Shown here piece after piece: positions 57,543 to 64,000 of a stretch of DNA of 64,000 nucleotides (its first letter is position 1; each line of letters opens with the position of its first letter). Origin of the DNA: Paenisporosarcina macmurdoensis (GTDB taxonomy: Bacteria > Bacillota > Bacilli > Bacillales_A > Planococcaceae); the NCBI RefSeq assembly GCF_042658845.1, contig NZ_JBHSRI010000018.1:186001-250000 (forward strand), given 5' to 3'. A program made the position numbers and the translations under genes. The notes below the pieces were generated by a model. The model did no database searches, was not told where the DNA came from, and saw nothing but the letters and a program-made list of their open reading frames with translations.

Positions 57543-58856
57543 TTGGCAATCGAAGAAATTAAAATGCCCCAACTCGGCGAATCGGTAACAGAGGGAACAA
57601 TCGAAAAATGGTTAGTTCAACCGGGTGATAAAGTTAATAAATACGATTCTCTTGCAGAAGTAAATACTGATAAAGTGACAGCTGAAGTTCCTTCATCATT
57701 TACTGGTGTTATTAAAGAACTTATCGCTAAAGAAGGCGAAACTTTAGAAGTTGGCGCGGTTGTTTGTACCATCGAAACAGAAGGTGGAGCTTCTTCACAA
57801 CCAGCGTCTGCTGAATCTACCTCTACTGATAAAAAAACAGCAACTGAAATGCCTGCTGCAGAGTCGAAAAAAGCTGCAGCTCCAGCTCCAGTTGAACGTG
57901 AAAAAGGATCGAAAGCCCGTTATTCACCGTCTGTGCTAAAAATCGCACAAGAAAACGACATTGATTTAACACTTGTCGAAGGTTCTGGTAATGAAGGACG
58001 TATTACTCGTAAGGATTTACTAACTCTTATCGAGAGTGGTAATATCCCGACTGCTAAAGCAGAACAAGTGGCTCCTAAAGCTGAAACTGCACCAACTCAA
58101 ACAATGGCATCTGCTAAACCAGCTGCTGCTCCAGTTAATGTACCAGTTGCTGTTGGAGATATTGAAATTCCGATTACAGGAATTCGTAAAGCCATCGCTG
58201 CAAACATGTTACGTAGTAAACATGAAGCACCACATGCATGGACGATGATTGAAGTTGATGTAACAAATCTTGTTCAATATCGTGATAGCATCAAAAATGA
58301 ATTCAAGAAAAAAGAAGGCTTCAATGTGACTTATTTCGCATTCTTCGTTAAAGCAGTTTCTCAAGCTTTAAAAGAATTCCCAATGATGAACTCAATGTGG
58401 GCTGGCGATAAAATCGTTATGAAAAAAGACATTAATATTTCAATCGCAGTTGCGACTGAAGATGCATTGTATGTTCCAGTTATTAGAAGTGCTGATGAGA
58501 AAACGATCAAAGGCATCGGTCGTGAAATCAATGAACTTGCAGGCAAAGTACGTGCAGGTAAATTGAAATCTGACGAAATGCAAGGTGGAACTTTCACAGT
58601 GAATAACACGGGATCATTTGGTTCAATTCAATCTATGGGGATTATCAATTATCCACAAGCAGCGATTCTACAAGTTGAATCGATCGTTAAACGTCCAGTA
58701 ATTATGGATGGTGGTATGATTGCTGCTCGTAGTATGGTTAATTTATGTTTATCACTAGATCACCGCGTATTAGATGGTCTTGTATGTGGCCGCTTCTTAG
58801 CACGTGTGAAAGAAATCTTGGAAAACATGACGAAAGAAAACACTTCAGTTTACTAA
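57543..58856 (+). CDS. bkdB: Dihydrolipoyl transacylase of the BKD complex (E2)
   Basis: Core of the complex, 437 residues. One lipoyl domain (1-78; lipoyl Lys in AEVNTDKVTAEVPS), an Ala/Pro-rich linker, a peripheral-subunit-binding domain (RYSPSVLKIAQENDIDLTLVEGSG, about 122-158), a second linker, then the catalytic domain with NNTGSFGSIQSMGIINYPQAAIL and HRVLDG. TTG start with GGAGGAG. Relies on lipoate made through LipM. Last gene before a structured gap and terminator. Confidence 0.95.
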   Translation: MAIEEIKMPQLGESVTEGTIEKWLVQPGDKVNKYDSLAEVNTDKVTAEVPSSFTGVIKELIAKEGETLEVGAVVCTIETEGGASSQPASAESTSTDKKTATEMPAAESKKAAAPAPVEREKGSKARYSPSVLKIAQENDIDLTLVEGSGNEGRITRKDLLTLIESGNIPTAKAEQVAPKAETAPTQTMASAKPAAAPVNVPVAVGDIEIPITGIRKAIAANMLRSKHEAPHAWTMIEVDVTNLVQYRDSIKNEFKKKEGFNVTYFAFFVKAVSQALKEFPMMNSMWAGDKIVMKKDINISIAVATEDALYVPVIRSADEKTIKGIGREINELAGKVRAGKLKSDEMQGGTFTVNNTGSFGSIQSMGIINYPQAAILQVESIVKRPVIMDGGMIAARSMVNLCLSLDHRVLDGLVCGRFLARVKEILENMTKENTSVY

Positions 58857-58869
58857 ACGAAAAGCGGAG

Positions 58870-58963
58870 CAGGCCAAGGTGGACCGACTCCGACGTTGGA
58901 GCAACTGAATCGAAAACGAGTTTTCGAATGAAGTTGTGAAACGGAGGTGCGGTCTGGCCTGCA
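58870..58963 (+). repeat. Long hairpin element after bkdB
   Basis: Nested arms GCAGGCCA/TGGCCTGC, GACCG/CGGTC and CCG/CGG enclose GAATCGAAAACGAGTTTTCGA. A 94-base imperfect hairpin with 8-bp perfect outer arms. The core resembles the element at 52675-52756. Confidence 0.65.
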
Positions 58964-59088
58964 AAGCTAGACACTGACTAGTGCAAACGTCTTTCTAGCG
59001 AGTCTCTGGTTTGGATGGTTGAAAGGCAAAGCTTTTGCCTATCTGACCCGGTATTCTCACGAGTCGACGCTTGAAACTAGACATAAAA

Positions 59089-59132
59089 CAAAAAGCCCGA
59101 TGCCGAAACTCTTGGTGATCGGGCTTTTTGTC
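59089..59132 (+). terminator. Terminator between bkdB and mutA
   Basis: AAAAAGCCCGAT-CC and GG-ATCGGGCTTTTT around AAACTCTT, flanked by A and T runs. It separates the mut genes from the bkd operon. No clear sigma-A promoter was found in the 75 bases before mutA; the rest of the 350-base gap is the hairpin element and GCTAGACACTGACTAG-type repeat sequence. Confidence 0.88.
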
Positions 59133-59206
59133 CTTTTAACAAAGCCGATTCTCAGTTAGACTAGAAGTATGCAACAGATTCGAAGGAGGGAAGCGCAAGC
59201 GACCAC

Positions 59207-60856
59207 ATGACAATCGAACAAATGAAGAATACGACGTTTCCAAAAGCAAGTTTTGATGAGTGGAAAGATGCAGCAGTCCGTACGTTAAAAGACAGACCGT
59301 TTGAGCAACTGATTACACCTACTTTTGAAGGAATCAACCTTCAACCTTTATATACGTCTGAACATTTACATAACACCCTGAACTATTCCGAAATAGTTTC
59401 ACATGCAAAAAAAGATGCTAATTGGCAAATCGCACAAGCGGTAACAAGTAATTCAGCTTCTGAATTTCTACATAAGTCGAAAGCTCAGTTGGAACGTGGC
59501 AATGAAGTGATTGTTTACGTAGCACCAACGCCAACATGGACATGGTCTGATGAGGAACTTAAAGAATTAGCTAGCTTATTAAGCGTACATCCATTTTATT
59601 TATCGACGTCCACAACTGACGATGAAATTATCGGAGTTTTTGAGCTGTTTTCGAAGCAGCAACAAGTGGAGCTTAATGGTTATGTAAATGGTTTATCTTC
59701 CAACTCGTTAAAAACGATGATTTCAACCAATGATATTCACCATTCAGGCGGTACAGCTGTTCATGAATTAACGTATGCTTTAGTCAAATTATCAAAACTA
59801 GCTGACAAACAAAGTGATTTTACGAGTAAGGTTGCTGTTCAATTTGCAGTCGACACGAACTTCTTTATGGAAATAAGTAAATTACGTGCTTTTCGCGTAT
59901 TGTGGAAAGCGTTTTCAACGGCTTATAACGTAGAGCCTACCGCTATCCCGATGTTAGCTGAGACGTCACTACGCTCTTATTCTAAATTAGATCCGACTGT
60001 TAATTTATTACGCGCAGGTAATGCAGCATTTTCTGCAGTTTTAGGCGGAGCAGATATGATTACGGTGAAACCACATGATGTATTAACGGGTAGCTCACCT
60101 TCATCTGAACGGATTGCACGTAATGTCCAATTAGTTATTCGTGAAGAAACGATGGTCAATAAGATGATAGATGTTGCTGCAGGTTCCTATTATGTTGAAT
60201 CCTTAACTGCAGACCTTGTTCGTCAGTCATGGGCTTTATTTTTACAAGTAGTAGAAATGACTCCACAACAACAAGAGAGCTATCTAATGGAACTGGCACA
60301 TGATGTACAGGCTTCTCGTATACAAGTGCTGGCTAAGCGCAAAGCATCTTTAATTGGAACAAATATGTATGCCAATCCGGATGATCTTGTATCAGCTTCT
60401 GTTTCAAATGAAAGTACCGATAGACTAGCCATTCCATTTGAACAACTTCGTCAGCATTTTGAAGAAAACCCAATGAAGGCGGCAGTCGTTTCATTTGGAG
60501 TGTTGAAAGAAGTTAAACCAAGAGCCGACTTTGTTCAAGGATTTTTGCAAGCAGGAGGGTTAAATCCCGTAATGAGTCCTGTCTTTACCAAGGCTGACGA
60601 AGCATGGCACTGGGTAAAATCCAACCAAGTCGACTATGTAGTAATAGCTGCAAAAGATGAAGTAACGAAAGAGATTTTGCCACTCTTCCTACAACTAACG
60701 GATCAACAAACCATTATAGATGTTGCAGGGAAATTTGCTGAAGAAAAGCAATGGCATGAAATAGGCTTAAACAGTACGATTTATGCAGGGCAAGATTTAA
60801 TTGAAAAAATGCATCAGCTTATAGAGGTCAAAAAGAAAGGGGTGCAGGGGATATGA
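59207..60856 (+). CDS. mutA: Methylmalonyl-CoA mutase small subunit
   Basis: Non-catalytic partner of MutB in the heterodimeric mutase. 549 residues. The barrel half retains GGTAVHELTYAL, GSSPSSERIARN and QLVIREETMVNKMIDVAAGSYYVE. The C-terminal flavodoxin-like part lacks the cobalamin-binding DxHxxG motif found in MutB, as expected for the small subunit. AAGGAGGG lies about 15 bases before ATG, a long spacing, but no alternative start is in frame. Stop overlaps mutB as ATGA. Confidence 0.93.
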   Translation: MTIEQMKNTTFPKASFDEWKDAAVRTLKDRPFEQLITPTFEGINLQPLYTSEHLHNTLNYSEIVSHAKKDANWQIAQAVTSNSASEFLHKSKAQLERGNEVIVYVAPTPTWTWSDEELKELASLLSVHPFYLSTSTTDDEIIGVFELFSKQQQVELNGYVNGLSSNSLKTMISTNDIHHSGGTAVHELTYALVKLSKLADKQSDFTSKVAVQFAVDTNFFMEISKLRAFRVLWKAFSTAYNVEPTAIPMLAETSLRSYSKLDPTVNLLRAGNAAFSAVLGGADMITVKPHDVLTGSSPSSERIARNVQLVIREETMVNKMIDVAAGSYYVESLTADLVRQSWALFLQVVEMTPQQQESYLMELAHDVQASRIQVLAKRKASLIGTNMYANPDDLVSASVSNESTDRLAIPFEQLRQHFEENPMKAAVVSFGVLKEVKPRADFVQGFLQAGGLNPVMSPVFTKADEAWHWVKSNQVDYVVIAAKDEVTKEILPLFLQLTDQQTIIDVAGKFAEEKQWHEIGLNSTIYAGQDLIEKMHQLIEVKKKGVQGI

Positions 60857-63006
60857 AGCCTAATTTTAAAGCGGTTCAATTAGAAAGCATTGTTTCTCAA
60901 GAAAAGAATTCATCAACGACAGAACAGTCTTTTTTAACAAATGAAGGCATACGACTGAATTCTAGATATGCAAAAGAAGATGTTGAATCACTTGAGCATT
61001 TGTCAGATTTCCCAGGTATTGCGCCTCATACGCGTGGACCGTACCCTACCATGTATGTATCACGCCCTTGGACAGTTCGGCAATATGCTGGATTTTCAAC
61101 AGCAGAAGAAAGCAATGCGTTTTATCGTCGAAACTTAGCGATGGGACAAAAAGGCCTTTCTGTTGCATTTGATTTAGCCACACACCGAGGATACGATTCG
61201 GATCACCCGCGAGTAACTGGTGATGTTGGGAAAGCCGGAGTTGCTATCGATTCAATCGAAGATATGAAAATCCTGTTTAATGGTATACCTCTTGATCAAA
61301 TGTCGGTGTCGATGACCATGAATGGTGCTGTATTGCCCATCTTAGCGTTTTATATTGTAACAGCTGAAGAACAAGGCGTTTCACCAGAACAACTTGCAGG
61401 AACGATTCAAAACGATATTTTAAAAGAGTATATGGTGCGTAACACATATATTTATCCACCTAAAATGTCGATGAAAATCATTGCTGATATTTTTGAATAC
61501 ACATCGAAATTTATGCCGAAATTTAATTCTATCTCTATTTCTGGCTATCATATGCAAGAAGCGGGTGCCACTGCTGATATCGAGTTAGCTTACACATTGG
61601 CTGATGGTCTCGAATATGTACGAACAGGATTACAAGCTGGTATTGACATCGATTCATTTGCTCCACGTTTGTCGTTCTTCTGGGCGATTGGCATGAACTA
61701 CTTTATGGAAGTGGCGAAAATGCGAGCTGCTCGTCGAATATGGGCGCAAATGATGCAAACGTTTGAGCCAAAGAATCCAAAATCATTGGCACTTCGAACG
61801 CATTCTCAAACATCTGGATGGAGTTTAACTGAACAAGATCCTTTTAATAATGTAACGAGAACATTAATCGAAGCAAATGCTTCAGCAATGGGACATACAC
61901 AATCACTGCACACAAATGCATTGGATGAAGCGATTGCTTTGCCTACTGATTTCTCAGCTCGAATTGCGCGAAATACACAGCTTTTCTTACAAGAAGAAAC
62001 GATGATGACAAAAGTCATTGACCCATGGGGCGGTTCGTATGCTGTCGAAAAATTAACAGATGAATTAATGCAAAAAGCTTGGGCGTTGATTGAAGAAATC
62101 GAAGAACTTGGTGGAATGGCCAAAGCGATTGAGACAGGTTTGCCGAAAATGAAAATTGAAGAAGCAGCTGCTAAAAAACAAGCGCAAATAGATTCTGGTA
62201 AAGAAATCATCATCGGTGTAAATAAATTCAGATTATCAGAAGAAGATCCAATTGATATCTTAAATATTGATAATACGGTTGTACGTCAAACACAAATTGA
62301 CCGCATTGAAAAAATGAAACAATCGCGTAAAGACAATGACGTCAAACTTGCACTAACTGCCCTTACAAAGGCTGCAGAATCTGGGGAAGAAAATCTCCTT
62401 GCATGTGCTGTTCAAGCTGCGAGAGTTCGTGCTACACTTGGTGAAATTTCAGATGCCATTGAAAACGTATCTGGGCGACATAAGGCGGTGATTCGTTCCG
62501 TGAGTGGTGTATATAGTTCAAACTTCTCGAATGATGAAGAAATTAAAGCGGTTAAAGACATGACAGAAGATTTTAAAGAAAATGAAGGTCGACGTCCACG
62601 AATTTTGATTGCCAAAATGGGTCAAGATGGACACGACCGTGGGGCTAAAGTTATTGCGACTGCTTTTGCAGATTTAGGCTTTGACGTAGATATTGGCCCG
62701 TTATTCCAAACACCTGAAGAAACGTCTAGACAAGCAGCTGAAAACGACGTTCATGTAATAGGTGTTAGTTCGCTTGCTGCAGGTCATATGACACTTGTCC
62801 CAGCACTTCAAAGTGAATTGAAGAAAATGGGACGTGAAGATATTCTGATCGTGGTTGGAGGAGTAATTCCTGCTCAAGATTACGCGTTTTTACGTGAAAA
62901 CGGAGCTTCTGCGATTTTTGGACCAGGAACGGTCATTCCAGTGGCAGCCGCAAAAGTAATTGAAGAAATTTACCGACGTCTTGGGTACGAGGAAGTGAAG
63001 GAATAA
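60853..63006 (+). CDS. mutB: Methylmalonyl-CoA mutase large (catalytic) subunit
   Basis: Adenosylcobalamin enzyme interconverting methylmalonyl-CoA and succinyl-CoA. 717 residues: substrate barrel with RGPYPTMYVSRPWTVRQYAGFSTAEESN, FDLATHRGYDSDHPR, ISISGYHMQEAGA, and RTHSQTSGWSLTEQDPFNN; C-terminal B12 domain with the cobalt ligand in KMGQDGHDRGAKVIAT, GVSSLAAGH and VVGGVIP. Coupled to mutA and meaB by overlaps. Fits disposal of propionyl-CoA from isoleucine and valine breakdown by bkd. Confidence 0.97.
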   Translation: MKPNFKAVQLESIVSQEKNSSTTEQSFLTNEGIRLNSRYAKEDVESLEHLSDFPGIAPHTRGPYPTMYVSRPWTVRQYAGFSTAEESNAFYRRNLAMGQKGLSVAFDLATHRGYDSDHPRVTGDVGKAGVAIDSIEDMKILFNGIPLDQMSVSMTMNGAVLPILAFYIVTAEEQGVSPEQLAGTIQNDILKEYMVRNTYIYPPKMSMKIIADIFEYTSKFMPKFNSISISGYHMQEAGATADIELAYTLADGLEYVRTGLQAGIDIDSFAPRLSFFWAIGMNYFMEVAKMRAARRIWAQMMQTFEPKNPKSLALRTHSQTSGWSLTEQDPFNNVTRTLIEANASAMGHTQSLHTNALDEAIALPTDFSARIARNTQLFLQEETMMTKVIDPWGGSYAVEKLTDELMQKAWALIEEIEELGGMAKAIETGLPKMKIEEAAAKKQAQIDSGKEIIIGVNKFRLSEEDPIDILNIDNTVVRQTQIDRIEKMKQSRKDNDVKLALTALTKAAESGEENLLACAVQAARVRATLGEISDAIENVSGRHKAVIRSVSGVYSSNFSNDEEIKAVKDMTEDFKENEGRRPRILIAKMGQDGHDRGAKVIATAFADLGFDVDIGPLFQTPEETSRQAAENDVHVIGVSSLAAGHMTLVPALQSELKKMGREDILIVVGGVIPAQDYAFLRENGASAIFGPGTVIPVAAAKVIEEIYRRLGYEEVKE

Positions 63007-64000
63007 TGGAAGGTCAAGAGAACCAGCAGAAAAGCGCTATGAATGTCATGAGTGGACTTAAGTCGACTCATGACGGCATGGGGCAAACGACTCGAAAGCA
63101 ATTTCGAAGGTCTCATAAAAAAGAGATTTCTGTCGATGATTTTTCTCGTGAAATTCGTCATGGTTCTAGGCTCCATTTGGCTAAAGCCATCACGTTGCTT
63201 GAAAGTACGGTAGCTGAAGATAAACGAACAGGTCAGCGCTTACTGCAAGAACTTCTTCCGCATACGGGAAATAGTATTCGAATTGGCATAACTGGAGTTC
63301 CAGGTGCCGGGAAAAGTACATTTATCGAGGCATTTGGTAAACATTTATGCGAAATGGGATATAAAGTAGCAGTTCTTGCTATAGATCCTAGCTCAAGCAT
63401 ATCCGGGGGAAGTATTTTAGGCGATAAAACAAGAATGGAAGAACTCGTTCGACACGAAAACGCTTTTATTCGACCATCCCCAACTGCAGGTACATTAGGT
63501 GGCGTTCATAAAAAAACGCGAGAAAACATGTTACTGTGTGAAGCTGCAGGATATGATGTCATCTTAATAGAAACTGTCGGTGTAGGACAGAGCGAAACGA
63601 TTGTCCGTGGCATGGTAGATTTCTTTATGTTATTAGTGTTGACGGGTGCTGGGGACGAACTCCAGGGGATGAAAAAGGGCATTATGGAATTAGCCGATTT
63701 GTTAGTCGTACACAAAGCAGATGGTGATAACGCGAAAATGTCGAAAAAAACCGCTGCTGAATACGAACAAATTCTTCATTTTCTGCAACCAGCAACGCCA
63801 GGATGGACTACAAAAGCTATGCCCGTGTCTTCTATTGAACACATCGGTATAAATGAAGTATGGCAAATCATTCGTAAGTTCAAAGAGACACTCATAACCT
63901 CTGGTGTTTTCGAAGATCGACGCCAGTCCCAAACGAAAGATTGGTTCCATACCATGATTACAGATCGATTAATGGATAATTTTTATGAATTACCTGATAC
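63006..64000 (+). CDS. meaB: MeaB/ArgK GTPase, mutase chaperone (cut by window end)
   Basis: G3E-family GTPase that protects and reloads methylmalonyl-CoA mutase with cobalamin. The first 331 codons are present, open to the window end. ATG overlaps the mutB stop (TAATG). After an unusual polar N-terminal stretch of about 50 residues come Walker A GITGVPGAGKST, AIDPSSSISGGSILGDKTRM, ETVGVGQSE and the G4 motif as HKADGDN. B. subtilis 168 lacks this gene. The remaining C-terminus lies outside. Confidence 0.95.
   Translation, partial: MEGQENQQKSAMNVMSGLKSTHDGMGQTTRKQFRRSHKKEISVDDFSREIRHGSRLHLAKAITLLESTVAEDKRTGQRLLQELLPHTGNSIRIGITGVPGAGKSTFIEAFGKHLCEMGYKVAVLAIDPSSSISGGSILGDKTRMEELVRHENAFIRPSPTAGTLGGVHKKTRENMLLCEAAGYDVILIETVGVGQSETIVRGMVDFFMLLVLTGAGDELQGMKKGIMELADLLVVHKADGDNAKMSKKTAAEYEQILHFLQPATPGWTTKAMPVSSIEHIGINEVWQIIRKFKETLITSGVFEDRRQSQTKDWFHTMITDRLMDNFYELPD

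Overview
The window reads as a chromosomal segment of a low-GC, endospore-forming member of the Bacillales. Gene order closely follows the Bacillus subtilis yqg-comG-gcv-yqh-spoIIIA-accBC-nusB-recN-spo0A-bkd stretch, but the gene set is thinner. The intergenic repeat families, short sporulation proteins and coenzyme-B12 enzymes (NrdJ, MutAB) fit the Planococcaceae (Sporosarcina, Paenisporosarcina or Psychrobacillus type). That placement is an inference from gene content, not a search result.

Layout. 1-3949: phosphate uptake (pstS end, pstC, pstA, pstB, phoU). 4081-10760: rpmG, folate enzyme yqgN, yqgQ, lipoteichoic acid synthase, lipoprotein yqgU, small membrane proteins, the hydrolase yqgX and the Spx-family regulator mgsR. 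10904-14651: the comG DNA-uptake pilus operon, preceded by a well-formed promoter and ComK-type boxes. 14697-19620: aroK, a tandem glycine riboswitch, then gcvT-gcvPA-gcvPB. 20311-22041 (minus strand): a YjoB-like AAA ATPase and the rhodanese yqhL. 22550-29810: lipM, class II ribonucleotide reductase nrdJ with NrdR boxes, yqhQ, yqhR, aroQ, pepQ, efp. 29999-32711: a reduced spoIIIA operon. 33417-44754: accB, accC, yqhY, nusB, folD, xseA, xseB, ispA, dxs, tlyA, argR, recN. 44867-48253: spoIVB, spo0A, yqiK, yqzF. 48424-64000: the sigma-54 activator bkdR, the branched-chain keto-acid pathway ptb-bcd-buk-lpdV-bkdAA-bkdAB-bkdB, then mutA-mutB-meaB, the last cut by the window end.

How the parts connect. 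lipM supplies octanoyl groups for the lipoylated enzymes encoded here: the glycine cleavage system and BkdB. The bkd pathway turns leucine, isoleucine and valine into branched acyl-CoAs. Methylmalonyl-CoA mutase with its chaperone MeaB handles the propionyl-CoA-derived carbon. NrdJ and MutB both need adenosylcobalamin. folD, gcvT and yqgN belong to one-carbon folate metabolism.

The most unusual feature is the spoIIIA operon. It starts directly at spoIIIAC behind a possible sigma-E -10 sequence, with no spoIIIAA (ATPase) or spoIIIAB. spoIIIAE is shortened, spoIIIAF is reduced to a 53-residue membrane stub, and spoIIIAG lacks most of the insertion that builds its ring in B. subtilis. SpoIVB is also short. 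Other points of interest are a 21-bp tandem array inside an inverted repeat, an operator/cre/-24/-12 region before ptb, long hairpins in the gaps of the bkd cluster, a dispersed intergenic repeat family, and a decayed small gene whose leader can fold over its ribosome binding site.
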